A stretch of DNA of 64,000 bases from Curvularia sp. ZM96 (Eukaryota; Ascomycota; Dothideomycetes; Pleosporales; Pleosporaceae): assembly GCA_022457065.1 (NCBI GenBank), contig JAJGBQ010000006.1:2755715-2819714 (forward strand), given 5' to 3'. How positions within the stretch are numbered: the stretch's first letter is position 1; the number at the start of each line of letters is the position of its first letter. Made by a program: the position numbers and the translations under genes. The notes under the pieces are model-generated. The model searched no databases. It was given only the letters and a program-made list of their open reading frames with translations, and was not told the DNA's origin. Shown here in pieces: positions 22,760 to 33,323 of this stretch.

Positions 22760-22983
22760 GGTTAGCCTAGACTGGCAAATGGGTTAGGGTAGGGCTGGGG
22801 TAGGGCTGCCAAGAGGTGGGTAGGGGTATTGCTGGGTCATCTAGTTAACCAATCACAATATCTTATTACAGATATACTTACCAGGGCACCCTATACTCTA
22901 CCCCCACCTACCTGCCAAGTAATCCAGCCCTGCTCCATACCTACGGTGGGTGTCCCATACCCATTTGCCAGCCTAGGTTAGCC
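22760..22983. mobile_element. 224 bp MITE-like element with 25 bp terminal inverted repeats
   Basis: The left end GGTTAGCCTAGACTGGCAAA (22760) pairs with the reverse complement of the right end (22959-22983, ACCCATTTGCCAGCCTAGGT...). The two 25-base ends differ at three positions, all transitions. The interior is non-coding and contains TTAGGGTAGGGCTGGGG. A decayed relative of one end lies at 9481-9540. No clear target duplication is seen, so the superfamily is open. Confidence 0.65.
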
Positions 22984-23163
22984 GAAAGGATGGGAGCTAA
23001 TGCGCGGCTTAACGAGAAACAGGCAAGAGGTTGAGCGATATTAGGTCAATATGAACACCTAGACGATGATTAATGATTATACATAGTTACATCCAATACA
23101 GTTTTTTCTATACAATGGGTATGGAGCATTATATAATTCAATCAAGGGGTAGTCGAGTCTAGA

Positions 23164-23171
23164 TATAAATA
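23164..23171 (+). promoter_or_regulatory. Candidate TATA box
   Basis: TATAAATA lies about 95 bp before the ATG of the small secreted protein at 23259. A pyrimidine-rich leader (CATTCACCCATTCTCCCTC) follows, as is common in expressed fungal genes. Confidence 0.4.
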
Positions 23172-23258
23172 CTCCGAACCCATTCACCCATTCTCCCTCA
23201 CCACCATCTACTCGAGCCTCACCAGAATACACTAAACGACAATCTTTAAAGTTAAGCC

Positions 23259-23637
23259 ATGTACGCCTCTACCATTGTTTCGTCCCTTATCCTGGGCCTC
23301 TTGGTTCAGAGCACTACTGCGACCGTCAGCTACGGGAAATCGAGCGCCAACGAACCCAGTAAGTGTTCTCTAGCTCTTCAGAATGCATACCAGACTAATG
23401 CCAATCTAAGTTGCCTGGATCTCTGGCCAGTCTGAATGTCAGTACACACGTATTACCGGCGCGGGTGCCAATCCATGTGAGATTCGTTTCACGCTCTCCA
23501 ACGGCTTCACCTACTTCCTTCGGGGTTGCGGCGGTGCGGGCCTCACGCTCTTCAACAATGATGGCTCGTTCAATACCAACTGCGGCTCAAAGAGGCAGAA
23601 CCTGGCATGTGGCGTCAGGCAGGAATGGAGTTGCTAG
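23259..23637 (+). CDS. Small secreted protein, 6 Cys, 2 exons
   Basis: Exons 23259-23358 and 23411-23637 are joined across a 52 bp intron (GTAAGT donor, CTAAG acceptor with ACTAATG branch site) to give 108 residues. The signal peptide is about residues 1-22 (MYASTIVSSLILGLLVQSTTAT). The mature protein has six Cys, one in SECQYTR and others in NPCEIRF, LRGCGGAG, TNCGSK, LACGV and the C-terminal WSC, so three disulfides are plausible. It has a compact beta-rich look and ends directly after the last Cys. No family is recognised. A secreted effector or defence role is inference from size, secretion and cysteines. Confidence 0.65.
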
Positions 23638-24012
23638 AAAGCTACAAGATACAAAAGTTCGGATAGAGGCGAACCCCCACAGTCTTTTCCATGTCTTCCA
23701 CTATTTTTCTCATGTAACCGACAGGGGAAGTGAATACTCTCCGATATACACTACGCTTTCGGAATTGTTATCTTCTGAGGCCTACGCACTTTAAAGTCAG
23801 GTTTCAGCAAAGTAGGTCTGCGTGTTACGGTACATAGAAACTTAGATTCTACAATGAACAAAAGAGTACACTCGTTATTTAGCTTAGTATATACTATCTC
23901 ATACGCAGTCGACGTCCCCTGCACTCACAGTTTAGCAAGACAATATACTAGATTCTAATGCTATGTCCTTCATACCTTAAGCACTGATAAGCCTATACTA
24001 CATTACTAACCT
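23638..24012. other. Intergenic, no gene seen
   Basis: This is the 3' flank of the secreted-protein gene. No repeat or RNA gene is recognised. Confidence 0.4.
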
Positions 24013-24459
24013 ATGTTAAGGATCGATCTTGTAGGGTGTTTCTCACAAGATGTGCCACCTACCTTTCCCTTACCGCCTCCATGGGCAGCTGACTCAGAAT
24101 CTCCCTTACACTCTCTACGAGTATTTTCGCCAATGTCGTTATTCTGGAAGCCACGATTACCGATGCAGCTAGACTATATCTCTACCTTGGACGACATCGT
24201 CTTGCTCATCTCGCTTGACTGGGCTTTCAATATGGAACAGCTGGTGCTAGCGATTACGAGCGGCAGCTGGATGGAGCCGGCTCTATATCATATCTTGGCG
24301 ATCAGACCACTTCTATATAGCAATAGCCCCGGCCACGTGATAGAAGAAGTGTCCTGCCTCGGCACACTGTTTTTTTGTCACCCCTCTAGGGATTACTGGG
24401 AAGGTCGCCCGTACGGACGGCAGCCATTTCGCGCAAACTTTTGCTTGTTCTTACAATAA
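24013..24459 (+). CDS. Hypothetical 148-residue ORF, possibly a C-terminal relic
   Basis: An uninterrupted frame encodes a protein with alternating acidic/hydrophobic segments (for example LDDIVLLISLDWAFNMEQLV and VIEEVSCLGTLFF). The spacing of the EEVSCLGTLFF helix resembles the C-terminal part of large fungal regulatory proteins, where similar helices precede the end. That resemblance is weak. There is no upstream exon with a DNA-binding domain. It could be a relic of a larger gene or a chance frame. Confidence 0.3.
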   Translation: MLRIDLVGCFSQDVPPTFPLPPPWAADSESPLHSLRVFSPMSLFWKPRLPMQLDYISTLDDIVLLISLDWAFNMEQLVLAITSGSWMEPALYHILAIRPLLYSNSPGHVIEEVSCLGTLFFCHPSRDYWEGRPYGRQPFRANFCLFLQ

Positions 24460-25400
24460 ATAGAGTAGAGTGGAACTAGCTTAGGCCGCTGCTATTGTGG
24501 GAGCTATACTTTGCCGCGGTCGAGACGAAAGACTAAGTCGAGCGAAGTCTGTATATAACTATGCTAGCCACAGGCATGACAGGTATGCAACTGTAGGAGT
24601 GGAACAAGATTATGTAGATTGTTAAGGGTGTACTGTAGGTTGAGAAAGTCTTTATAGGAAGCGATGAGCTAATCTGAGACAAGGTGATGCAAATCGTCAG
24701 CGAGCAATTAGTGTGCGCGGTGTTGATGGACACACTAATAGTTTTAGCTAGCGAATAAGGCTGTGCACACTAGTCTACATCAAGGAAGTACATATCCTTA
24801 CGCCTATACACACTAGACACACTATACATACTCTATAAGCGACCGATATACTCCCATATCTATTAGAGCATCCTATACACGACAAACACTTTCGTTAGCA
24901 CTTAACTCTGCATTATTACTAGCTGAGGGTTCAGTAAGTATAATGCGCATAGAAATAGCAGCCTGATTTCAGAGTCCATTTCAATAAGAGTACCTCATGA
25001 CTTTATTAATTTCCTAAATTAGATTTTATAATAAAAACTAAGATTAAACGACTTCTACTAGTATAAAACTTGAGAAATTGATTCCTATAGTGCTAGGATT
25101 CTTGACACATGGTATAGAGTGCCTGAATATAAAAGCCGTATCTACTTCACACATATAGTGATATCTCTACTAGGCGCATATTAGCATACACTTACAGTAA
25201 GCCTTTTAGTTGCCTAAATATGAAATTCCGTTTTGGACATTCTAATACGCACAATCCAAAGAATAGCTGTGGTATAAGTAGGGCATCTCAGAACTACAGA
25301 AAAGAATTACAACACTTAAACTCCCTAACAGCAAGACACTTATTAGTTAATTAGCACTCTTGTTTACTTCCTTCTTTCTATTAATTAACTATTTTCGAAG
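24460..25400. other. AT-leaning intergenic region
   Basis: No gene is supported. ATATAAAAGCC near 25124 is about 275 bp before the next gene and could be an upstream TATA, though it is far away. Confidence 0.4.
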
Positions 25401-25865
25401 ATGCTGTCGAATAACATCGCTTTCATTGCGCTCTTTACAGCTATCTCCAACCTTACGAACGCTGCTCCAACCAATGCGAGCACTCACTCCCTCGCAGCCC
25501 GTCAACAAACCAAGGAAACTATCTACCTAACCAACTGTAGTTCTAAATCGGAGTATAGCTACGACAAGAAGGGCCACAACTCTCAAGACCACTCCTTCCC
25601 CGACGACACTTGCAAGTTCAGCGCGGGCAACAATCTACCTATCAACTGGGAGAACTCCTTCCACAAGTGCACATTTGATTCAGGCGTATCCTTTGAGACG
25701 AATCTGGGCGTCACTCAAGCTCCCAATGATTTTATTGGAGGAGGAACGCAGAGGGTGCCGGGTCAGAATCCTAAGGCTTTTGACTGCTTCCAAGACAATG
25801 GCAGGGTTCTGTACAGGACTGGATCAACTAATTGCAATGCTATCATTTGGTGCAATCCACGGTAA
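25401..25865 (+). CDS. Small secreted protein, 154 residues
   Basis: A single open frame encodes a protein with a signal peptide (MLSNNIAFIALFTAISNLTNA). A short pro-like segment ending at LAARQQ follows, then a mature domain with six Cys (TNCSS, DTCKFS, HKCTF, FDCFQ, TNCNAIIWCNP). The segment KETIYLTNCSS through the final IIWCNP matches the general layout of small secreted fungal proteins of unknown function. The stop codon TAA is part of a perfect GTAAGT donor (at 25861), so a last intron adding one or a few residues is possible. No enzyme signature is present. An effector role is inference. Confidence 0.65.
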   Translation: MLSNNIAFIALFTAISNLTNAAPTNASTHSLAARQQTKETIYLTNCSSKSEYSYDKKGHNSQDHSFPDDTCKFSAGNNLPINWENSFHKCTFDSGVSFETNLGVTQAPNDFIGGGTQRVPGQNPKAFDCFQDNGRVLYRTGSTNCNAIIWCNPR

Positions 25866-26504
25866 GTATTCCATGGAATAGGTGTAAGCGTTTTCACTAA
25901 CTAGGAGTTTGAGTAGAATTTAAGTTATGGTGGGAGACCTAAGTTTCAAGACAAGAATTAACAAATGGCTGCGGCACATTTGTAGTGAAACGGAAAGTCG
26001 GGAATCATCTTAGTTTGGGTGTGTTGCAGAATATAGCTTAGAGAAAGGAACAGGCTTGCAGACTCCTTCTGTATAGAAATCGCATGTCTACTCATCGACA
26101 TATCCTCAGCTTCTGTACTTAAAAATACCGTTATATGCAAAGACCTGAAGACATGATAATATTAACCTTAAGGAATAGCCAGCTATTACATCGTACATAT
26201 ACGATATAAGCAACCATATAATAGTGAAATTCGCCGCGGCCTAGCTGTCTTGTCAATTAGCTAAACCTTACCTTGGCAGTAGGGTATCACGCAGATCTCA
26301 CGTAGCACAATTCTACTACACTTCTTTAATCCCGTAACCCAGACACTAAGAGATGTAAATGATCTTGGTTCAGCAGGTAGGGAAGTCTTTACGAGGTAGC
26401 CAGGCTCATTTTGGACGTTGCGGGAGGATCTACAGGCTCTAAACAAGTAGTTAACAGACGCCCGCCCAGAGCAACGCGAGAATTAACCACGCCCGTTGAC
26501 TATG
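25866..26504. other. Intergenic, no gene seen
   Basis: This stretch may include the lost N-terminal effector domain of the NLR relic downstream, but no domain can be recognised. Confidence 0.35.
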
Positions 26505-27480
26505 GTCCCATTCGGTCGTGATGCCAGCTTCGTTGAGAGGAGAGACATATTTAATCAGATCCAAGCTAAATGCGCTGAACCAGGCTCGCGGATCGCGCTC
26601 GTCAGACTAGGCGGCATCGGATGAATATAGACACGTCGGCCATAATAGACAGTTAACAGTGTAAAGTAAGTCGCAGCATGGCATTAAACTAGCATGCTAA
26701 ATCTAAGCGATCGCCTAAAAAGCGGGCGTCCTAAGTTCGTGCGAGTAACGTGCTGTAGCTTAGGTAGAGCTATCGCGATATTACAAAGTGCGTTAAGGTG
26801 CCTAGGTGGCAGAATACTAAGGCGAACATATTTCAGATCCTGCAAAGCTAGCTACAAGATCATAGAAAGGAGAGATAGTTCTTACCCTTAAGAATGTCGT
26901 CAATGCTAGCTTCTTATTAAAGCCTTAAAGCGCTAGTCGTAATAGAGATGAGTGGTATAAAGGGTAAAAGCTCGCAGCTACTTATAATCTACGTTCCGCA
27001 GCACCAGAAAGAATTAGTTCTAATTACAACGCGTAGCGGGAATATAGCGCTGCAGCTAGTTAAGCAGTTTAATCCTATTGCAGTTCAGCTTATAGAGAAG
27101 TAAGGTATGCTGGCTCTTTTTTTTTTTAGAAAAAGCCAGCGCAGCAGGATAGCAGCGAGGAGGGTATCGGGCTTGCCACCAGGCTAGAGTACATGCTGCT
27201 TGCTATTGTCTAGGTAGTAGCATATATTTCACAACCACGGCCGCGTTACTCTATGTAACAATACCTCAAGGATTTCTAAAGGAGCGACCGCAAAAGAACG
27301 ATTCTTTTCAACTATAAGGGAGAACAGCTTTGTCGAGGCTAGGAGGCATGCAACTCGATTATTGTAACATAGCAGATATCTTTTAACAACATCCACCAGA
27401 CCAGGCCGTTAGTGACTCGCTTGCGTTAATGAGCTTCTACGACCATTAGGGCATTCTAGGGCTTACGGGTGGTTACTCCT
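26505..27480 (+). pseudogene. Decayed NB-ARC (NLR-like) gene
   Basis: Translated pieces in several frames follow fungal NB-ARC-TPR proteins in order. First is VPFGRDASFVERRDIFNQI with CAEPGSRIALVRLGGIG, the start of the P-loop, which breaks right after GGIG. Next is YVPQHQKELVLITTRSGNIA with LQLVKQFNPIAVQ, the sensor region with its TTR motif. Then come LLAIV..A.YIS and YLKDFQ, a few residues of the helical region, and a final SLALMSFYDH. Stops and frameshifts are frequent, and a poly-T tract lies at 27118-27131. Intact relatives are nucleotide-binding self/non-self or immune-type receptors. It lies 0.5 kb upstream of an intact HET-domain gene. Confidence 0.65.
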
Positions 27481-27952
27481 CAACTAATGGGCTATCGCTC
27501 TCCAGTTTATGAGTGGTTAGGACACTAATAAGCTAGGAGGCCCACAGCCCAAACGCGTTCTGACCAGGATAAGAAGTCCCACCACCTAACACCAAGAATA
27601 ACGACATCACACAGACTCTTTTTTCATGTAAAACATTCTTTTATCCACTACCTAAGGGCGTCTAGGAGAGGCGCGAAGCCCACTAATAAACTGGTGGCAT
27701 ATAAGGTAGAAACAGTCGCGTTTAGGAAAGAAACAGTGGCATTTAGGATGTTTTTTAGGCTGACGTCACATATGTGGTAGTGTTCTTAAGACAGTAGTAA
27801 ATGGGAAATTTTTACACCAAGTAGTGGTATGGCGGAAATTTGCCGCACTTAAAATCGTGCAGATAGATATATGCTGACTAATCGTTACGAATCGTATGGG
27901 TAGTTAACTACTATCGCTAAAGCCGACATGCTAATTTCCTACATACTCACCC
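27481..27952. other. Intergenic, no gene seen
   Basis: This is the presumed promoter of the HET gene. Any TPR tail of the upstream relic is too decayed to follow. Confidence 0.4.
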
Positions 27953-30376
27953 ATGCCAACCGGCGTAAAACAGCAAATGAGCTCCAAAAACCTGCCAATT
28001 AGGAATAATCCGTCCTCCAATAATTTCTCTCCCCAGTTTTGCGAAGCATGCCTCAGCTTTGACGATGAGCTCTCACGCATCGAGACCCTGCTTGAGAAAC
28101 CTGAGCCGCAGGCCAAGAGCTCCAATACTGTCACCCCAACACAAGAGCTCAGCCGCCTGCCTCATCTGGAGATCAGCAAATTACGGCACATCTGGGACCA
28201 CGCTGCTGTGTGTCGCTGTTGTCGGAGTCTTCGCAATTATGTTTTGAGAAGATACCTCTCTCTTATTGTTGGTAACGGTGGGCGCGACTCGCCGACTGCT
28301 CTAGATGCGCTGTCTGTTAACGTCGTATTTCTTCCATCCTTCCCGTACCTCACAGTGCCGCGACTGTTGCTCAAGGCTGGCGCAAATGCAATCACACAAG
28401 AGACGGATTCTGAGTACGCACCGGATGTGAATAGCTTTTATTCTACCACTCCGTCGTCGAGAGACGGGCTGCTAGTGCGGGAGGTGGGGCTGAGAATCGA
28501 CTTTGCGCAGATCCGTCAATGGGTTAGCGAGTGCCGCGTCTCCCACGGAGCAGAGTGCTCGCAATCTCAGCTCCCGAAAGACTGGGGTCTTTCTGACTTT
28601 AGTACGCAGAACCTGGAGTTCTACCTCATTGATGTGCATCGAATGTGCCTTGCCACATCGGCTATGAGCTCTGCCCCGCCGTACGTGGCGCTGAGCTATC
28701 GCTGGGGCGATACGCAGCGCTCAACGCAGTGCCGCCAGAGCAATTTTGCGCTGATGGCTGCGCCTGGTGGATTGATGAGTGAAGATGTCATTCTGGCGCC
28801 TACGGTCCTAGACGCCATCACCTTTACCAGGGAGGTGGGATTCCGCTACCTTTGGGTGGATGCGCTATGCATTGTCCAGGATGACTATGAAAAGAAGCCA
28901 ATGTATTTACAGCTAATGGGTACGGTGTATGCAGATGCAGTGCTTGTACTAGCAATACTTGAGGGAAATGCGGACACGGGCATCTCAGGAATCGGGCATG
29001 ATCGCGAAGTCCAGGATAGTATTGATCTTCCCACACGCAGCCTGATTAAGAGCACTTCCCGCATCTTTGGGAACGAAACATTCAGTGGTAAGACTTGGGC
29101 TACGCGCGGCTGGACGTTTCAGGAAGGATTGTTTGCCAGCAAAATCCTAAGCATCCATAATTTTGCTTCATGGCATTGCCCATGTGCGCACTGGCTAGAG
29201 GAGGTATTTCGACTACCCGAAGTCAGACCCAAAACAGACAATCAAATAACATCAACACGCGCTCAGTCACACCAAGTAGGGTCTTCCACATTTCTCGACT
29301 TTCCCCGCGTCCCGCAATATATATCTCTGGCAGCGTACGCTCGCCTTATCCAATCGTACAACACTCGCTCACTAACTATGGACGATGACGCTCTAAATGC
29401 AATAGTTGGTGTAACAGGTCGTCTACACACTCTTTTCCCTGGTGGCTTCTTGCAAGGCGTGCCTCAATTCTTTTTTGACGTGGCGCTTCTCTGGCAACCA
29501 CGGTCTCCACTACGGCGTAGAGTGTGTGCACCTAATACGCCTCCGCTCTCATCGTGGCCGTGGGCGGGTTGGCATGGCGACTTGGATCTTAGCGCGTGGT
29601 CGGACAGTCATCTTGTCCACAACGAGCCATTAGTGGTACGTAACAACCGGATTGTCGACTGGCAGAAGCTCAACTGCATGAAGACCGATGATGGACAAGT
29701 GAAGCAAGAATGGAAGCCCATCCAGTTCACATTTCACGCCCCCCGCGGACGGTTTGAGAATCCATCTGTTGTAGAGATGCCGTGGGCATGGCACGCTCAC
29801 CCTAGCGAAGCAGCAAACGAAAACACTTCGTATTTCACATATGATCCAGATGACCGAGAGAACCACATGGCAGGGATTAAATTCCGCTTCCCATTCCCAC
29901 CATTTGAGCGATATAGGAACGTTGATCACGATACTTCGTATTCGCATCTGTTGAAGGGGAAAGTGCAAGTCGCGTCTTTTATACTGGATACACAATCACT
30001 GCTTAACGACGCATCCTTGCGCGATAGAGTAGTAGAGGATGTGTATCTCGTGAACGAGTCAGGTAACCAGGTAGGTTATCTCCGACTGAATCTCTACGAC
30101 GAGCAGCGGCCAGCGCATGGTACGCAATGCGAGCTTGTGGCGATTTCAGAAGGTGTGGTGGATGTTCGGCTCCAGTCAGATGCAATTAATCCAGCTACGT
30201 TAATACCTCAATTGCCAGCGCTGAATAAGAACACCGCCTTCAATTGTCATAGCTTTGTACACGTACTGTGGATTGAGTGGAAGGGGTATATAGCGTATCG
30301 ACGCGCTTTGGGGCAAGTCGAGAAGGCGTTTTGGGAGAGGGAATGTGCGGGGGAAATTGAAATCATTTTAGGTTAG
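27953..30376 (+). CDS. HET-domain protein
   Basis: This intact single-exon gene encodes 807 residues. The heterokaryon-incompatibility (HET) domain spans about 240-390: YVALSYRWGDT, then APTVLDAITFTREVGFRYLW with VDALCIVQDD, a helix with VYADAVLVLAIL, and TWATRGWTFQEGLFASKIL. These are the signature blocks of the family. The N-terminus (1-220) has paired Cys (FCEACLSF, CRCCRSL) that resemble the usual fungal HET-gene leader. The C-terminal half has no named domain. HET proteins trigger cell death on non-self fusion, and the domain has a TIR-like fold. Which allele or partner it recognises cannot be told. No RIP stops are present, in contrast to the transposons 1 kb downstream. Confidence 0.9.
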   Translation: MPTGVKQQMSSKNLPIRNNPSSNNFSPQFCEACLSFDDELSRIETLLEKPEPQAKSSNTVTPTQELSRLPHLEISKLRHIWDHAAVCRCCRSLRNYVLRRYLSLIVGNGGRDSPTALDALSVNVVFLPSFPYLTVPRLLLKAGANAITQETDSEYAPDVNSFYSTTPSSRDGLLVREVGLRIDFAQIRQWVSECRVSHGAECSQSQLPKDWGLSDFSTQNLEFYLIDVHRMCLATSAMSSAPPYVALSYRWGDTQRSTQCRQSNFALMAAPGGLMSEDVILAPTVLDAITFTREVGFRYLWVDALCIVQDDYEKKPMYLQLMGTVYADAVLVLAILEGNADTGISGIGHDREVQDSIDLPTRSLIKSTSRIFGNETFSGKTWATRGWTFQEGLFASKILSIHNFASWHCPCAHWLEEVFRLPEVRPKTDNQITSTRAQSHQVGSSTFLDFPRVPQYISLAAYARLIQSYNTRSLTMDDDALNAIVGVTGRLHTLFPGGFLQGVPQFFFDVALLWQPRSPLRRRVCAPNTPPLSSWPWAGWHGDLDLSAWSDSHLVHNEPLVVRNNRIVDWQKLNCMKTDDGQVKQEWKPIQFTFHAPRGRFENPSVVEMPWAWHAHPSEAANENTSYFTYDPDDRENHMAGIKFRFPFPPFERYRNVDHDTSYSHLLKGKVQVASFILDTQSLLNDASLRDRVVEDVYLVNESGNQVGYLRLNLYDEQRPAHGTQCELVAISEGVVDVRLQSDAINPATLIPQLPALNKNTAFNCHSFVHVLWIEWKGYIAYRRALGQVEKAFWERECAGEIEIILG

Positions 30377-30814
30377 TATTCATAGTATATGTAGGGGTTA
30401 GGTTCACGTATCACGAGCCTTTATCACCAGCCTTCGTTGTTACATGTTTCAGAAATGTATAAAGTATGTAGAATAGTGAGGTGGAGTTGAATAGGCTTTA
30501 GGTAGTAGTAAAAGAGTTATAGAGATATAAAGATGTTACAGCCTAAGGAACAAGCTACTGTAGCAGTAACAAGGATGTACTAGCTTAACAAGAAAAAGCA
30601 ATAGCTATACACTTGTCAGAATATAGGCATATTTTAGGTAGTTGGTAGAATCTAGGTGCACTAGTGAGCACCTGGATTCTATGAGTAGTCAGTACGCACG
30701 ATCCACCGCAATCAACTGGGTCAGATTAGGGTGGATTAGATTAGATCAACACAATCAATATATTAAAAATCACAGTTATTTATTATAGTTCAATCACCGT
30801 ACTTGATAACTAAT
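30377..30814. other. Intergenic up to the transposon nest
   Basis: No gene is seen. CTAGGTGCACTAGTGAGCACCTGG (30653-30676) contains a short imperfect palindrome. The border to transposon sequence lies near 30815. Confidence 0.35.
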
Positions 30815-31385
30815 CACAATCTGACAAGAGGGTGCGAGGAGAGAGTCGGTGCAGACGTTGCAAGTAGACTAGACAAAACGTTTATACCTGCGCAGTTAAG
30901 ATATATATTACTAGTGATAGTGTGGTGGAAAGATCAAGGTCAGAAAAACGGCCCGAACACTGATCCGACAAGGTATGAAAGAACATAAGAATAGAAGATT
31001 GAAGGGAAAAAGAAAAACAACAATACCTACACAACTAATTACTAGACGATCTTTAAATCCTATCTTTTATCTACTCTAATTACCACTCAGACATGTCCTA
31101 AGAAGTGATCATGCTGCACTTAGTGAAGATATACCAGATAATTACTTGAGGGATATAGGCCTAATAGCCGTTCAGAAGCCCAAATCCCCAATACACTGCA
31201 TCGAGCACCCGTTCCTGTAGACATCCCAATCCACTCCACTACAATAGTAGCTATACTAAAAAATAATTTAGTATGTTGTAAAAGTTTATTGACTGTGACA
31301 AAAGTGTGTGATATTGTCTTAACGTTGACACGCTAGTAGGGCGTGAGCCACTCGCTTAGGTGAGCCACTCCCGTGTGAACTACGT
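30815..31385 (+). mobile_element. Pogo/Fot-type transposon, 3' fragment with an insertion (element F)
   Basis: Positions 30815-30918 match the zinc-knuckle end of the transposases at 37100 and 50100. Positions 31262-31385 match their 3' non-coding region and terminal repeat, which ends ...ACTACGT next to TA. About 340 bp of unrelated sequence (30919-31261) separates the two. The 5' 1.2 kb is missing. The terminal repeat carries two AAGYGAG-N5-CAC type units with core TGGCT. Confidence 0.7.
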
Positions 31386-31387
31386 TA

Positions 31388-32157
31388 ATCTTTACCTCTA
31401 TGTAGTATTACTAGAACTTAATAGAGTTATAGCTATTATAACTACTAAGAATAAGTAGATAACAGGGTCTAATAGTACGCTCTTTTATATATCAGTTAAA
31501 GTGCTCTAGCTACTTTATAATAAGCGTATTCACTATCTAGCTATCTTTAGAGACTCTAATGTTCTAATCCTTAGATAGGTTCTCTTTCTTATACTAGGTA
31601 GAGAGGTAGTGCTTGCCTTGAAAGATAACTAAGGGTAAGATCGCCTAACCAGTTACGCTAACAAAAAAACTACACTAGTAACCTACTCTTTGTTAGCCGA
31701 CTGTAAAGATGTTATTAGTAATAACGAAGAACCTCTCCTCAACAAGGGCCGCATGGTAGGAGGCTATTAGGCAACTACGTTAGAACGTAATAATTACCGT
31801 AGGGTAGAGATCACATAACTAGCCTTTGCCAGGAACTGGCCTATTTTAGGTTGGTCTAACCCATTGTTACAAGTAACAGCGAAGGATCTCTCCTGAACGA
31901 GGGCCGCAGGTTAGAGACCATTGGGCGCCACGTCAAAGGTAATAATTACCGCGGGGCGGCGATCACGTAATTAGCTTCACGCTAAGCATAGAGAAATACG
32001 CTAAGAATATAAGAATACTTCTTTACGTAACTATATATCTTTAGAGACTTTAGAAATAACTAGGGTTGCTTTATAAAGACTATAAAAATAGAACTAAGAG
32101 TAATAGATATAAGAATAGGTTAGATTTTATTATTATATTTATTATAGTTAACTTAGA
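31388..32157. other. RIP-degraded retrotransposon leader
   Basis: TA-rich sequence with CpA/TpG scarce and CpG retained. It is contiguous with 32585 onward once the solo LTR is removed, so it is probably the 5' LTR/leader of Gypsy element I. Its own LTR ends could not be defined. Confidence 0.5.
31717..31975. repeat. Direct repeat, two ~105 bp copies 156 bp apart
   Basis: Copies at 31717-31823 and 31873-31975 share GTAAYARCGAAG, CTCTCCT, GAGGGCCGC-like blocks, GGTAATAATTACCG and GATCACRTAA. They differ mostly by transitions, with the first copy more RIP-mutated. Confidence 0.7.
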
Positions 32158-32584
32158 TGTTACGAACCTGAGAGACGAGGGCAAGAGCAGAAGTTAAGGA
32201 AAGAGGAATCACCGTGTCCCTCTCTTGCGACCCTTATTTAGGCCAGCCTATATAAGCTAATGACGTGTGTTCTACAAGGCTTGGCGGAACGCCACTATAG
32301 AATAAGTCACGTGTGTTCTATATGTATTACGAAGTTCTATAAAGTACCACGCGCGGAATATAGCGAAATAATATAGAATAGTAGAATACTATATAAGTAT
32401 ATAGAATAGGCATTAGGCCCTTATAGCTCGATATATTTAACTTAAGTTACGAGTACAAGTATAATACAAGAGTTACTTGTAGAGAACTGTTTATATCACC
32501 CTATTACTTCATCCGCGAAAACCAACCTCAGAGTCTTGACACCAGAAGTCTTATATTACTTCCACTCAAGATCCACTCTTAACA
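32158..32584 (+). mobile_element. Solo LTR with TTAGA target duplication
   Basis: 427 bp starting TGTTACGAAC and ending CTCTTAACA, flanked on both sides by TTAGA (32153-32157 and 32585-32589). Its last ~150 bp match the solo LTR at 52964, while the 5' parts differ, so the two are related subfamilies. The perfect duplication shows one insertion followed by LTR-LTR recombination. Confidence 0.85.
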
Positions 32585-32589
32585 TTAGA

Positions 32590-33323
32590 TTATACTTTCT
32601 TATAAGTTATTACTTAATAAGATTACTATATTATTATTCTATCTTATAGAGTTAATTATTACTTTACTATTAGTTAAACTCTTATAACTCTTTTCTACTA
32701 TAAATTGCTAGAAAATAATCGTATAGAATACTTTATATAAAGTCTCGCCCTAATCTAGACTAAGACTAAGTAAGTATAGCAAACTCTCTATATAATACTT
32801 TAACTATCTATAAATTCTATAGAAGAATTTAACTAATAGTACGCCTAATTAAGATTTAAGATATCTTATATATACTCTTAATCTTAGAATAGTGTCTAGA
32901 GATCTATCTAAGGTCTAGTACTTAGACCTAACTTAGTACTTAATAATAAGATACTAATCTTAAGTAACGACGAAGATGATAATATACGTTACGTGCGAGA
33001 ATTATGAAATCTTAGGTAATAGGTTATAATCTAAGTATAGTAGATAGCTAGTATATAGAAAATAATTAATTAGCTTACGAGCTAGCTAATAGCTACTTCT
33101 AATAAGAAAAGAACTACTATAAAATCTAAGATAGCGCTACTAGAGAAGTTTAATAGAAGTTATAATAACTTATAGACGTTTCTAACTAGTACTAATCTCT
33201 ATAGTAAGTACTATAGAGTACTTAATAACTAGAAAAAGATTCTATTAGCTAGTACGTATATAAAGAGTAAGATAGCTAGATAGGTATAGCTATACGTTAA
33301 GAACTTTCTAAAGAATATAGATA
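32590..33323 (+). pseudogene. Gypsy element I, gag (part 1)
   Basis: Decayed gag reading such as KIALLEKFNRSYNNL and LNN with a following ILLASTYIKSKIA can be traced through TAG stops. The conserved capsid pattern (F-G-x-L-R-x-F-L) is visible in degraded form. It is interrupted at a TA by transposon C and continues at 35168. Confidence 0.6.
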
